A DNA stretch of 64,000 nt from JAOSJT01 sp035362335. GTDB taxonomy: Bacteria > Bacteroidota > Ignavibacteria > SZUA-365. The notes beneath the pieces are model-generated. The model was not told the origin of the DNA, did no database searches, and worked only from the letters and a program-made list of their open reading frames with translations. Position 1 is the first letter of the stretch. The number at the start of each line of letters is the position of its first letter. Location of the stretch: positions 1 to 64,000 of the forward strand of contig DAOSDL010000002.1 in the NCBI GenBank assembly GCA_035362335.1, in the 5' to 3' direction. A program made the position numbers and the translations under genes. This document shows positions 1 through 9,089 of this stretch, one piece after another.

Positions 1-244
1 CTCCCTTCTCGGTGCGGCACTGGCCAACACCGCCGCACTGTTCAGTCCCGAGGCCTTCATCCTTTTTGGCGGCCTGGCACGCGCTGGACGACTGCTTTTC
101 GAACCCACGCAACGCGAAATGGAAGCGCGCATGCTGCCCATTCTCAAAGGCAGTGTGCGGCTGTTGCGCTCCGCCTTGATGGATCGCAACGCGGCCGTGC
201 TGGGCGCCGCCGCCCTCTCGTGGAAATCCGTGGAGCGCGCATGA
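1..244 (+). CDS. ROK family sugar kinase / transcriptional regulator, C-terminal end (5' truncated)
   Basis: Open from the first base in the frame beginning at base 2 and ending with TGA at 242-244, so only about 80 C-terminal residues are present. The stretch PEAFILFGGLARAGRLLFEP followed by AVLGAAAL matches the C-terminal part of ROK proteins (glucokinase, NagK and related kinases), where an I-x-L/F-G-G-x-x-A-x-A-G block follows the sugar-binding region. The ATP-binding DxGGT motif and the zinc-binding cysteines lie outside the window, so kinase and repressor cannot be told apart. The last codons, SWKSVERA-stop, form part of a unit duplicated in tandem just downstream. Confidence 0.7.
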   Translation, partial: SLLGAALANTAALFSPEAFILFGGLARAGRLLFEPTQREMEARMLPILKGSVRLLRSALMDRNAAVLGAAALSWKSVERA

Positions 245-415
245 TGTGCTTTTTACTTCCTCACTCACGGTCTCGACATAATGGCGTGAACGCCGCCCTC
301 TCGTGGAAATCCGTGGAGCGCGCATGATGTGCTTTTTGCTTCCTCACTCACGGTTTCGACAAAATGGCGTGAACGCCGCTACGTCTTGGAAAAATGTGGA
401 ACGCGCATGAAACGG
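211..415 (+). repeat. Tandem 83-bp duplication spanning a stop/start junction
   Basis: Three copies at exact 83-bp steps begin near 211, 294 and 377; the third is partial and diverged. Each holds the end of the ROK gene (SWKSVERA or SWKNVERA, then TGA) with an overlapping ATGA. Without gaps the copies create two tiny open frames, 241-327 and 324-410, of 28 codons each. They join each other and the flanking genes by ATGA overlaps, the last ATG (407) being the start of the next gene. The simplest reading is that ROK and the next gene once overlapped directly at ATGA and that the junction was duplicated twice. Whether the 28-residue peptides are made is unknown. Confidence 0.85.
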
Positions 416-3001
416 GATTTTTTCCTCGTACTGTTTTTTTTCCTATTCGGCGGGACGGCGATCGCACAACCGCTGTTCGATGACGGTGCAACGCGCGACG
501 AGGTGCGCGAGGCCTTCGCATTGCGTCGCGCGCAATTGCCCAGCCTGGAGCGCAACGTGTTTTCCGTGCACGACGCCTGCACGGACGCGGTGGAGCGCGA
601 TGCGCTCGCCTTCCTCTTCGGCAGCGCACCGCTCTGGGATCTGGCGACGCATGACGGCGCATGGTTCCTGCAACAGGTACGAGCCGCCCTGCACGTCCGC
701 TCGGCGACGCCATGGGGCCGCAGCGTACCCGCCACGCTGTTCCTGCATTTCGTGCTGCCTCCCCGCGTGAACAACGAGGCCACCGACAGCGCGCGTGCCG
801 TGTTCCAACGCATGCTCCTGCCTCGCATTCATGGAATGGACATGCGACGCGCGGCATTGGAAGTGAATCACTGGTGCCGAGAGCATGTTACGTACCGGCC
901 CAGCGATGCCCGCACATCATCTCCCCTCGCCACACTGCGCACGGCCTTCGGTCGCTGTGGCGAAGAATCGGTGTTCGCCGTCGCCGCCCTGCGCGCTGTG
1001 GGCATTCCCGCCCGGCAATGCTACACACCACGGTGGGCGCATGTGGATGACAATCACGCCTGGGTGGAGTTGTGGGTGGATGGATCCTGGCATTACCTCG
1101 GCGCCTGCGAACCCGAACCCGATCTCGACATGGCCTGGTTTTCCGAACCCGTGTTGCGCGCCATGCTCACCGCCACAACAGTGCATGGCAAGTATCACGG
1201 GCCTGAACCCGTGCTCGCGCGCGACACGTGGACCACGCGCATCAACACGCTCGACATGTACACCGGCACACGCGATGTGCATGTACGTGTGCTGGACAAC
1301 GAAGGACGTGGCGTGGCGGATGCGGTGGTGGAATTCCGCATCTACAATTACGCGGAACTCTTCCCCATCGCCGCCACACGTAGCGATGCGCAAGGGTGGT
1401 GCGACTTCCGCACCGGTCATGGCGACGTGTTCCTCTGGGCCCGTCACAGAGGAAGCTATGCAACGGCGCTGCTTCCGGCTTCGCGCGACAGCGTGCAGCT
1501 CGTCCTGGGCGACGGAGTTCCGCCGGGCACCTCGCAAGAGTACGACCTCGTGCCTCCGAGAGATGTACGCTTGCCCGCCACCTCCGAGCATCCCGAGGCC
1601 GACGCGCATGCACGGCGCGTACAGCGGGATGATAGCCTGCGCGCGTCCTATGAGCGCGGTTTCATTGATTCCACAGGATGCGCGCGTGCCGCGCTGCGCT
1701 TGGGACTCCCGGCGGATTCTGTCTGGCATTTCGTGCACGCCGCGCGTGGCAATTGGCGCGAACTGCTCGCCTTTCTCGACAGCGCAACGCGCGAGGCCCT
1801 GCCCCAACCGCTGGCGCTGCTCCACGTGATTTCAGACAAGGACTTGCGGGACACGCCTGCCTCGGTGCTGCTGGATCACGCGCGCCATGTCCGGCGAGAA
1901 CGGATCACAAACATGGAGCAATGGAAGCAATACGTCCTCAATCCCCGCATTGCGCATGAGCACCCGTCGGCGTGGCGCGTGGCGTTGTCACGGCATTTCG
2001 CCGCCGAGGCCTACGCGTATCGCGCGGATCCTCGCTTGCTTGCACGCTGGATCGCCGACAGCATTGCCGTCGACAGCAGCAATTGGGCACGCGTCCCCAT
2101 CGCTCCGGAGCGCGCTCTGCTGTGCAAACGGGTGGATACGCATTCACGCGATGTGTTGTTCGTTGCCGCCGCGCGCGCCTTGGGAATACCGGCACGCATG
2201 GACATGGCCCGTATGATTCCCCAGTTCTTTCACGAGGGCACCTGGATGGATGTGCGTGCGGATGGCAACGCCGTCGCCAGCACCACCGGAACCGTGACCT
2301 TGCTGCCCGCCACTGTGTCGTCCGGCAGTCCTCCGGAGTACACGCGGCATTATACCATTTCCCGTATCCGCGATGGTCAGGCGCGTCTCCTGGATTTCGA
2401 AGGCGATGCACGGCTTGCCACGTTGCCCGCCAGCATTCCACTGGACACCGGAAGCTACATGCTGCTCACCGGCAATCGACAGCCTGATGGCACAGTTCTC
2501 GCGGAAGTGACGCATTTCGCTGTGGCGAAGGAAAAGGAGACGCGGGTTTCCTTGCGCCTGCGCGAACGCAGCGATGTGATCAACCTGCTCGGCACGGTAC
2601 AACCCGAGCACCTGCCCTCGTTGCCTCGACAGGGTGCGTTGCTCGTTTATCTGGAAGCGGCAAGTGAGCCGGTAACGCACGCGGTGAACTCATTCCGTGC
2701 ACTGCGCGAAGAATTCGACACCTGGGGCGGCGCGGTACTACTCGCGGCCTCTCCATCAGCCGCGCTCGAAGCTGTGCGGGCACGACACGCGAGCGCCTTC
2801 CCCGAAAGGTCCATCTGGATGTCCGACCGCGCCGATGCGTTGCTCGCCGAAGTGGCGGAACAACTCGCACTCCCGGGTGCGTTCCGCCGTCCGCTGATCG
2901 TGCTGCTTGATGGAGACGGCCGCATTGTGTATGCAGTAAATGGTTACACAATCAATGTGGCGGAACAGGTACTGCGACTCGCTGAGCGCATGCTTCGATA
3001 G
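407..3001 (+). CDS. Exported transglutaminase-like protein with two TG-type cores and a thioredoxin-like C-terminus
   Basis: 864 residues. The ATG at 407 is chosen because it is followed directly by a signal peptide (MKRDFF, then a long hydrophobic stretch, ending AIAQ); an upstream in-frame ATG at 329 would place charged residues before it. Around residues 175-245 lies a transglutaminase/protease-like core: Cys in GRCGEES (about 184) and His in DNHAWVE (about 217) fit the Cys-His pair. A beta-sandwich segment with carboxypeptidase-regulatory-like features follows. A second, weaker TG-like core with LLCKRVDTHSRDVLFVAAARALGIPAR lies near residues 590-620. The last 120 residues resemble a thioredoxin fold without a CxxC. 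Function unknown; probably periplasmic protein or peptide processing. The glycoside hydrolase gene starts 36 bp downstream. Confidence 0.8.
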   Translation: MKRDFFLVLFFFLFGGTAIAQPLFDDGATRDEVREAFALRRAQLPSLERNVFSVHDACTDAVERDALAFLFGSAPLWDLATHDGAWFLQQVRAALHVRSATPWGRSVPATLFLHFVLPPRVNNEATDSARAVFQRMLLPRIHGMDMRRAALEVNHWCREHVTYRPSDARTSSPLATLRTAFGRCGEESVFAVAALRAVGIPARQCYTPRWAHVDDNHAWVELWVDGSWHYLGACEPEPDLDMAWFSEPVLRAMLTATTVHGKYHGPEPVLARDTWTTRINTLDMYTGTRDVHVRVLDNEGRGVADAVVEFRIYNYAELFPIAATRSDAQGWCDFRTGHGDVFLWARHRGSYATALLPASRDSVQLVLGDGVPPGTSQEYDLVPPRDVRLPATSEHPEADAHARRVQRDDSLRASYERGFIDSTGCARAALRLGLPADSVWHFVHAARGNWRELLAFLDSATREALPQPLALLHVISDKDLRDTPASVLLDHARHVRRERITNMEQWKQYVLNPRIAHEHPSAWRVALSRHFAAEAYAYRADPRLLARWIADSIAVDSSNWARVPIAPERALLCKRVDTHSRDVLFVAAARALGIPARMDMARMIPQFFHEGTWMDVRADGNAVASTTGTVTLLPATVSSGSPPEYTRHYTISRIRDGQARLLDFEGDARLATLPASIPLDTGSYMLLTGNRQPDGTVLAEVTHFAVAKEKETRVSLRLRERSDVINLLGTVQPEHLPSLPRQGALLVYLEAASEPVTHAVNSFRALREEFDTWGGAVLLAASPSAALEAVRARHASAFPERSIWMSDRADALLAEVAEQLALPGAFRRPLIVLLDGDGRIVYAVNGYTINVAEQVLRLAERMLR

Positions 3002-3037
3002 ATCACCCCGGTCACACACAGCAACGGAGGGCAAGCC

Positions 3038-6000
3038 ATGGCGGTGGAACACAGTCGACGCGATTTCCTGAAAAGCGGCGGCATTCTGCTCGCTGGAGCG
3101 GCCATGCCCTCCCTGGCAACTGCAAGCAACGCGGAAGCACGCCCTCAACGTCAGCTGCGCCTGCGGGTCGGACTGTTTCACGATCCCGCCTTCCCCACCG
3201 TCGATTGCGCCGCTACAGACACCGCAGCCCTGCGCACTGCGCTGCGCTCCTGCGACATCATCGAGCTGTCGACACCCGAGCGCGTCAGGGCACTCGTCCC
3301 CTCCAACATCGACGTGCTGCTCACCATGCACGGCTCCGCTTTTCCCGAGGAGTATGGCGCACTGCTGCTGGGCTATCTGCAGGCAGGCGGCTGCTGGGTG
3401 AATATCGGCGGCACACCGCTGGCCGTGCCGGCACGATGGAATGGCGGCGGCTGGACGCTGACTCCGCGACGGACGGCCTGGCATCGCCATCTGCGCATCA
3501 CGCAGAGCATGGAGTTGCCCTGTGACGAAGTCGCGGAGTGGACGGGTAACCCGGGCTTCGAAGGCATGGACGATATCGCCGCTTCGATCTCTCCCCGCGT
3601 GGCCCGCGGCATGGCCCTTCGCCTGTCCAACAGCAAGCATATCGCGAACGAGGATGGCAGCAGCGGCCCACGCGACGCGCGCGTGACCGCGTTGGTACAC
3701 GGTCGGCATGAAGACGGCACCGTACTCGTCGCACCAGTTGTCATGCTGGACTGGCTTCTGGGCGATTACGCCGGTGCGCGCTGGATCTGGTACACAGGCG
3801 ACACCGCTCCGGGCAGTGACGCGGTCGCACGGCTGGTGGAGATTGCGGCAAGCGGCGCCGTCGAGTTGCGCGCCTCCTCAACGTTCGCAACCCTGGCCGA
3901 GGGCGACATTCCTGAGGCAACGATCCGTATTGATCGACCCCGACGTGAAGGCGACGCGGAAGTCCTTGTCGAACTGCTTCATGATGGAACGCTGATCGAG
4001 GCGCAGCGGCAGCGCGCGCAATGGAGCGCCGCGCTCGGGGGCAGCGCGGTTGGCGTGCGCTTCGGGACGCGTCTGACCATCCCGGGGTTGTATGAACTGC
4101 GCGTTGGATGCACGCTGCGCGATGGTGCGGGCAGCGTTGCGCTGATATCCCACGGCGGCTTCGTCGTACGCGACGAGGCTTTGCTCCGCTCCGCACCGCC
4201 ACTGCGCGTGCGCGATGAAATGTTGTGGCGCGGGGACACGCCCTTCGTCGTTGCCGGCACCTCGTACATGGCTGGCGATGTGCAGCGGAGTTTTCTTTTC
4301 GATCCCAATCCATGGCAATGGGACAGCGATTTCGCGGCCATGCGCGCAAGCGGTGTGAATCTGGTACGCACAGGAATATGGACTGGCTGGCGTCGCATCA
4401 TGTTCGACAGCGGCGCCGTGGACGAAGGTGTGTTGCGCGCCTTCGAGGCCTTCGTGCATGTCGCCGCGCGCCACGGCATTGTTGTTATTTTCTCCTTCTT
4501 CGCCTTCCTCCCCGAAAGTTGGGGCGGAGCGAATCCCTACCTCGATCCACGCGCAGTGGCGGCACAGAGCGCTTTCATCGCCGCATTCGTGCGACGCATG
4601 CGCAACGTGCATTGGTTGATCTGGGATCTGATCAACGAGCCCTCGTTCTGCTCGCCATCGCGGCTCTGGCAATGTCGTCCCAACTACGACGCCTGGGAGG
4701 AACAGGCATGGCGCGCATGGCTGACCGCGCGCCATAGCAATGGCAACCCCGAGCAATTGCAGCGCGTGTTGGGCGATCTCTGGCGTTCCGATACCGGTGA
4801 ATACGGCGCCCTTCCCCGTCTCGATGAGTTTGAGGATGCGCATCTCTTCAGTGACCGCCGTCCGCTCAAGGCGATGGAGTACCGCCTCTTCGCGCAGCAG
4901 GCCTTCACCGATTGGGCGCTCGCTCTGCGCGCCGTCATCGCCGAAACCGGCGGCGGGGCGCAGTTGGTGATGGTGGGACAGGACGAAGGCGGCACCATGG
5001 ACAGGCCGAGTCCCATGTTCTTCGCCCCCGCCGTGGATATCGGCAGCATACACAACTGGTGGTTCAACGACGATATCCTCTGGGACAGTATCGTGACCCG
5101 CGCTCCCGGCAAGGCGCATCTGGTACAGGAAAGCGGCGTGATGATGTACGAACGCGCGGATGGACTGCCCTGGCGCAGCGAGGAGGAGGTGGCCCGACTG
5201 CTGGAGCGCAAACTGACGGTGAGTCTCGGCGCTGGCAGCATCGGCTATGTGCACTGGCTGTGGAACAGCAATCCCTGGATGCCGTCCGACAATGAAGCCG
5301 CCATCGGCGCGCTGCGCGCGGACGGCAGCGCCAAGCCCGAGTACGACGTCCTGCGGCGTCTGAACGCTTTTATCGGAAAACATCATGCGCATTTTCGCGG
5401 GCGACGCAACGAGCATACCGTGCTCATTCTCCCGCATGCGAATCAGTTTTCTGTGCGCGGCACGGCGGTGCGCGCAAGCAAGGCCGCACTGCGCGCGCTG
5501 GCCTACGGATGCCGCCTGCCCGTGCGTGCGATGAGCGAGCAGCGTCTGCATGCTTCGCTCACGGATGCACGACTTCTGCTGCTTCCGCATCCCTCCAGCT
5601 TCAGCGAGGAGGCGTGGTCACGGCTGCTCGAGGCGGTGCGCTCCGGCGCGACTATACTGGTGACCGGCGTCATTGACAGAGATGAACACTGGCGTGAACT
5701 GTCCCGCAGCACACGGCTCCGTGCAGGGATGCGTATTCGTCCGGTGTCGCCCTACGAAACAATTCGTATCGATGACGAAGTCCATGTGTGCGGCTATCGT
5801 GGAGAAGATCTCCAGCGTATCGATACACAATCCCCTCGCGAGGCGGAAGTGGTGGAACTCGTGGAGACGCGTCTCGGCGAGGGTCGGCTCTTATGGTGCC
5901 CCGTGCCGGTGGAATTATCGGACAATCCCGCCGCCATCGTCGCATTGTACCGCTACGCCATGGATAAGGCGGATCTACATGCCCCTCTCACCCTGCAACC

Positions 6001-6208
6001 GTCCACGCCGGGCGTGCTTGCACTCGTGTCGGCCTTCGAGCGATGCACACTCATCACGCTGATTTCCGAGCGTTCCGACGATTGCCGTATCACCGTCCGG
6101 CTGCGGAAACCGTCGTTCAGCGACGACGTTCGACTGCCCGCCGGAACCGCATTGTTGCTGCTCGTGGACGGCGAAGGCGAACTCATCGCCAGTACCGCCC
6201 GACACTGA
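3038..6208 (+). CDS. Tat-exported clan GH-A glycoside hydrolase (GH5/GH42-like), multidomain
   Basis: 1056 residues. The N-terminus has a twin-arginine signal (SRRDFLK plus a hydrophobic stretch), so export of a folded protein is likely. Residues about 40-130 look like a glutamine-amidotransferase-like fold, then beta-sandwich, then a TIM-barrel region of about 400 residues. In clan GH-A the acid/base is the Glu of an N-E-P motif: here LIWDLINEPSF, E534. The likely nucleophile is E698 in LVQESGVMM. The last 250 residues include a second Rossmann-like segment like the trimerisation domain of GH42 beta-galactosidases. The start has a good GGAGGG site 8 bases upstream. Substrate unknown; a beta-linked glycan is inferred. 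Confidence 0.75.
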   Translation: MAVEHSRRDFLKSGGILLAGAAMPSLATASNAEARPQRQLRLRVGLFHDPAFPTVDCAATDTAALRTALRSCDIIELSTPERVRALVPSNIDVLLTMHGSAFPEEYGALLLGYLQAGGCWVNIGGTPLAVPARWNGGGWTLTPRRTAWHRHLRITQSMELPCDEVAEWTGNPGFEGMDDIAASISPRVARGMALRLSNSKHIANEDGSSGPRDARVTALVHGRHEDGTVLVAPVVMLDWLLGDYAGARWIWYTGDTAPGSDAVARLVEIAASGAVELRASSTFATLAEGDIPEATIRIDRPRREGDAEVLVELLHDGTLIEAQRQRAQWSAALGGSAVGVRFGTRLTIPGLYELRVGCTLRDGAGSVALISHGGFVVRDEALLRSAPPLRVRDEMLWRGDTPFVVAGTSYMAGDVQRSFLFDPNPWQWDSDFAAMRASGVNLVRTGIWTGWRRIMFDSGAVDEGVLRAFEAFVHVAARHGIVVIFSFFAFLPESWGGANPYLDPRAVAAQSAFIAAFVRRMRNVHWLIWDLINEPSFCSPSRLWQCRPNYDAWEEQAWRAWLTARHSNGNPEQLQRVLGDLWRSDTGEYGALPRLDEFEDAHLFSDRRPLKAMEYRLFAQQAFTDWALALRAVIAETGGGAQLVMVGQDEGGTMDRPSPMFFAPAVDIGSIHNWWFNDDILWDSIVTRAPGKAHLVQESGVMMYERADGLPWRSEEEVARLLERKLTVSLGAGSIGYVHWLWNSNPWMPSDNEAAIGALRADGSAKPEYDVLRRLNAFIGKHHAHFRGRRNEHTVLILPHANQFSVRGTAVRASKAALRALAYGCRLPVRAMSEQRLHASLTDARLLLLPHPSSFSEEAWSRLLEAVRSGATILVTGVIDRDEHWRELSRSTRLRAGMRIRPVSPYETIRIDDEVHVCGYRGEDLQRIDTQSPREAEVVELVETRLGEGRLLWCPVPVELSDNPAAIVALYRYAMDKADLHAPLTLQPSTPGVLALVSAFERCTLITLISERSDDCRITVRLRKPSFSDDVRLPAGTALLLLVDGEGELIASTARH

Positions 6209-6252
6209 GCGCCGAGGTGGATGTCACGAGATGCTGTGGGTGGATTGCAGCT

Positions 6253-7194
6253 CTATTCAGCCGCGTCCGCAACCGGCCATGGAATGCGCATTCCAAGACG
6301 CCGCAATTTGGACTCGAGTTCTTCGCGTTCCATGTTGCGTTTCACTGCTTCCCCTTCCGGAGGTAACAGTTCGTACTCCCGAGCCAGGGCTATGGCGCGC
6401 TCGCTGTCGCCCGTGGCGAGCGCGGCAATGATATCGCTGTCTATGCGCGTCATCTCCAACGCATTGACGCGATAGTCGAGAAAAGCCTGCCAGGCGAGTG
6501 GACACCAGCGGCTGACGATCTCATAGCCGATGATGCGCGCGTATTCGCGAATCTCGAATTGCGCATGCGCGTCCATGCGCAAGTGGAGAAAATGCAGCAG
6601 GTTGTGTAAATCGATTTTCCAGTAGGCCTCGGTGTAGGTGGCGAGGGGGAGATCCTTGCGCGCCTGCTCGCGGGCGATACCCAGATTGATGCGCTCGTTG
6701 TACACCCTGCGCGCATGCTCCTGCAAATCCAACTCTCCAGCGCTGAGGCGTTCGCCGAGTTCCGCATCGGCAAAACCCTCGCTCCCCTGGCGATTGCTCA
6801 CCGCCTGCAAACGCCATTGCTCCGCGGACGTGCGTTGGGCGGCATCGATGGCAATGGAATAGCGCGTCGAATACTCGTTCACATTCGCGCTGCGATGCCG
6901 TATCCACTGCCGCCAGGTATCCATCGGTACGCGCACGTGCAGCTTCAGCTCACACATCTCGAACGGTGTGGTGTGGTGATGGCGCATGAGGTAGCGTATC
7001 AGGCCGGCGTCTTGCCGCAACTGTTTCGTGCCCTTGCCATAGGAGACGCGTGCGGCCTGCACAATGGAAGCGTCCGTGCCCATGTAATCCACCACACGGA
7101 TGAATCCATCGTCGAGTACGTGAAACGGTTGACCGAGAATGGCATCCAGTTCCGGAACGGTGGGTCTATCGAGAGCTTCGAATTGCTGTGTCAT
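6253..7194 (-). CDS. thyX: Flavin-dependent thymidylate synthase ThyX
   Basis: 313 residues. Makes dTMP from dUMP with methylenetetrahydrofolate, FAD and NADPH. The ThyX signature RHR-x7-S is intact: R99-H100-R101 and S109 in RHRSANVNEYS, followed by the usual TRY. The protein is longer than the 220-250 residue single-domain forms, as in many Bacteroidota and Chlorobiota. No thyA or dfr gene is in the window. It lies convergent to the glycoside hydrolase, 44 bp away, with no clear terminator between them. Confidence 0.95.
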   Translation of the reverse strand: MTQQFEALDRPTVPELDAILGQPFHVLDDGFIRVVDYMGTDASIVQAARVSYGKGTKQLRQDAGLIRYLMRHHHTTPFEMCELKLHVRVPMDTWRQWIRHRSANVNEYSTRYSIAIDAAQRTSAEQWRLQAVSNRQGSEGFADAELGERLSAGELDLQEHARRVYNERINLGIAREQARKDLPLATYTEAYWKIDLHNLLHFLHLRMDAHAQFEIREYARIIGYEIVSRWCPLAWQAFLDYRVNALEMTRIDSDIIAALATGDSERAIALAREYELLPPEGEAVKRNMEREELESKLRRLGMRIPWPVADAAE

Positions 7195-7335
7195 GGAATG
7201 CGTGTCGTGGGAAATGAAATCGTGATGACGGAGCCTGAATGATCAAGATACACAAGCGCGGGCGTGTGAGCAACGCCAACCTCGCCGGCGCGCATGATGT
7301 GTGTCAAACGTCGAGACACTGGCCGTGATTTCTCC

Positions 7336-7391
7336 CTGCCCTCCGTGTTCGCGAAGCGCTTCGTGTACTCCGGGTCTGCGAAGCCCTCTCA
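7336..7391 (+). repeat. Degenerate copy of the CTCCGGG...GCGAAGCCCTC spacer repeat
   Basis: The short words CTCCGTG, GCGAAGC, CTCCGGGT and GCGAAGCCCTCT recur here. The same words in the same order are at 56640-56840 and, reversed, at 41395-41459. It sits in the roughly 190-bp spacer between thyX and the small membrane gene. Confidence 0.5.
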
Positions 7392-7547
7392 ACCCCGCTT
7401 CCGGCGGCGCGCAAGGATGAGCCAGGCGGCGGATGCGGCGACACAGAGCAGCGGCACCGCGCCCGGTTCGCTCTCCACGACGATATTCGTCACGAGCAGT
7501 GCGAGTGACAAGCCGAGCGCTACCAAGGGAAGTATGGACTGTTTCAT
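7389..7547 (-). CDS. Small membrane protein, unknown function
   Basis: 52 residues from the ATG at 7547 (MKQSILPL...). Two hydrophobic stretches separated by VESEPGAVP, ending in a positively charged RRRKRG tail, so the C-terminus is probably cytoplasmic. It follows the six-helix membrane gene by 69 bp on the same strand, with a GC-rich hairpin between. No family recognised, and no convincing ribosome-binding site, so coding is likely but not certain. Confidence 0.45.
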   Translation of the reverse strand: MKQSILPLVALGLSLALLVTNIVVESEPGAVPLLCVAASAAWLILARRRKRG

Positions 7548-7571
7548 GATGGATGTGATCGGAAGGGGTGA

Positions 7572-7603
7572 ACGCCCCGCCATCCAGCTGCTCGGCGGGG
7601 CGT
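7572..7603 (-). terminator. GC-rich hairpin after the six-helix membrane gene
   Basis: A perfect 10-bp inverted repeat: ACGCCCCGCC at 7572-7581 and GGCGGGGCGT at 7594-7603, loop 12. It begins 13 bases after the stop codon of the upstream gene. No T-run follows, so it may attenuate or protect mRNA between the two genes rather than end transcription. Confidence 0.5.
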
Positions 7604-7616
7604 GTATTTGCGACAA

Positions 7617-8213
7617 TCAGGAATGGTGCGGAATGCCGCGGTCGGCTTCCGCGCGCGCGGCGTGACGAAACAGAATGGCCGCTGCGAGCCACAGCGTGGC
7701 GAAAAACAGCGTCAACCCCAACAAATCGCGTGGCCAAATCGGACCCGAAGCTCCCCATCCCAACAGCAATGCGGGTACGGCGATCGCGATCTGAAACGCC
7801 GCCATGCCGATGAGCACGCGTTGCATGCCCCGGGGCTGGAAGCGTACAAACAATCCCCCGAGCGCACCAGCGGCGAGCAGGACCAGATACAGCATATTCG
7901 CGTCGTGATCCTCGCTCCCGATAATCCCCACTGCTCCATTGATCCAAAGCAGAAGAAAGCCACCGAGAAGCGCCAGTCCCACCGCCGCACGCCACGAGCG
8001 ATCAGGCAGTTTTTTCGCCAGCAACTCAAACGTCCCACCCGTGACGAGAATCAACGCCGAAGCGATGACGAAATCCCCCACACTCCACTGAACTTCGTCG
8101 GTGAATTGCATGGCCACCAACGGCGCCAGCAGCAACAGTGCTCCAAAGCCCCAACCGAGGATTCGCCACCGTTGTCCGTAACCCTTTCCGGGCTGTGCTG
8201 TATGATCAGTCAT
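7617..8213 (-). CDS. Six-helix membrane protein, unknown function
   Basis: About 198 residues from the ATG at 8213, which lies three bases after a strong AAGGAGGA; the adjacent ATG at 8216 is too close to it. About six hydrophobic helices alternate with short loops (for example GWGFGALLLLAPLVAMQF and ILVTGGTFELLAKKLPDRSW). The short hydrophilic N-terminus (TDHTAQPGKGYGQRW) is probably cytoplasmic. I do not recognise the family. It is divergent from the DUF4920 gene. Confidence 0.75.
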   Translation of the reverse strand: MTDHTAQPGKGYGQRWRILGWGFGALLLLAPLVAMQFTDEVQWSVGDFVIASALILVTGGTFELLAKKLPDRSWRAAVGLALLGGFLLLWINGAVGIIGSEDHDANMLYLVLLAAGALGGLFVRFQPRGMQRVLIGMAAFQIAIAVPALLLGWGASGPIWPRDLLGLTLFFATLWLAAAILFRHAARAEADRGIPHHS

Positions 8214-8404
8214 CATTCCTCCTTGTAGTTGCAACAGCATCGCACACACCTTGTGGCGCGAGCGAAGTGATCAAAATACTTGTACGCACCTTTCCGTGCA
8301 ATCCAGAAAATCACGCATGCACGCAGGAACGACCGCACCCGTTTGAGGCTCAACATGCTCCCTCCCACAGACAGGCAACGCGAACGGTATGAACTCGATT
8401 CCCC

Positions 8405-8433
8405 TTGCCACGCGCCCGTGAACTGCGTATTTT
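8405..8433 (+). promoter_or_regulatory. Sigma-70-like promoter for the DUF4920 gene
   Basis: TTGCCA at 8405-8410, a 17-bp spacer, and TATTTT at 8428-8433. Transcription would start near 8440, giving a leader of about 30 bases that contains GGAG just before the ATG at 8469. Bacteroidota often use other promoter forms, so this is a motif match only. Confidence 0.45.
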
Positions 8434-8468
8434 TTTATGATATTCGCAAACATCAATCTGGAGATATC

Positions 8469-8963
8469 ATGAAACACCTTTCCATCCTGGCCCTGCTGTT
8501 CTTCCTCCCCTTCCTTGTTCACGCGCAGGAGCAGGCTGAAGTGAAACGCCTCTCCGAGCCCGTGGTCAGCACGCCGGAGTTCGAGGAATTCGGTGAGGAA
8601 ATGGGCGAGCCCGGCGCGTCCATGGCGCTTCCCGAGGCGCTCGATCTGTTCCGCAGCGGACAGCAGAAGGAATTCACCATCGAAGGCCGTATCGCCGAAG
8701 TGTGTCAGCACAGCGGTTGCTGGCTCGTCATTGCCGAAGGTGAATTGACCGTGCGTGTCCGTACCAAGGATCACGAGTACTACGTCCCCACCGATTCGGC
8801 CAACAAACGCGTTCTGGTGCGTGGAGTTATGGAAAAGGTGGAGCTGTCGTTGGACGAAGCCAAACACATGGCCGACGATGCCAAACCGGGCAGCGGCGAA
8901 CAGGTGACCGAAGGTCACACGGAGTACACGCTCATGGCATCGACCATTCGCATTTTCAAATAA
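8469..8963 (+). CDS. DUF4920 family exported protein
   Basis: 164 residues. Signal peptide MKHLSILALLFFLPFLVHAQ, so periplasmic. The body carries the DUF4920 pattern: a beta-rich OB-like core with IEGRIAEVCQHSGCWLVI, where the two cysteines of CQHSGC may bind metal or haem, then VRTKDHEYYVPTDSANKRVLVRGV. The family is common in Bacteroidota and its function is unknown; the NosD/nucleic-acid-binding OB-like fold is known only by similarity. The start follows TGGAG. Confidence 0.85.
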   Translation: MKHLSILALLFFLPFLVHAQEQAEVKRLSEPVVSTPEFEEFGEEMGEPGASMALPEALDLFRSGQQKEFTIEGRIAEVCQHSGCWLVIAEGELTVRVRTKDHEYYVPTDSANKRVLVRGVMEKVELSLDEAKHMADDAKPGSGEQVTEGHTEYTLMASTIRIFK

Positions 8964-8988
8964 ACGCGAACCGCCTTCCCTGTCCTCC

Positions 8989-9021
8989 CCGCCGATCCCG
9001 ACCGGATCGGCGGTTTCGTTT
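8989..9021 (+). terminator. Rho-independent terminator after the DUF4920 gene
   Basis: Stem CCGCCGATCC (8989-8998) and GGATCGGCGG (9004-9013), a 5-base loop, then TTTCGTTT. It lies 25 bp after the stop codon. Confidence 0.85.
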
Positions 9022-9089
9022 CACCACTTCCATTGGAGCGCGTTTCTTCGCTGTGTACCTTTAAGGACGGTATTCGCTCGCAAGCACTC

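Noticed and set aside
329..406. Upstream ATG at 329 as the start of the transglutaminase gene
   Set aside because: It would place charged residues before the signal peptide and lies inside the duplicated unit; the ATG at 407 fits the ATGA junction and the signal peptide.
3878..5590. 570-codon minus-strand open frame inside the glycoside hydrolase gene
   Set aside because: Antisense to a gene with intact catalytic motifs; no domain, no RBS.
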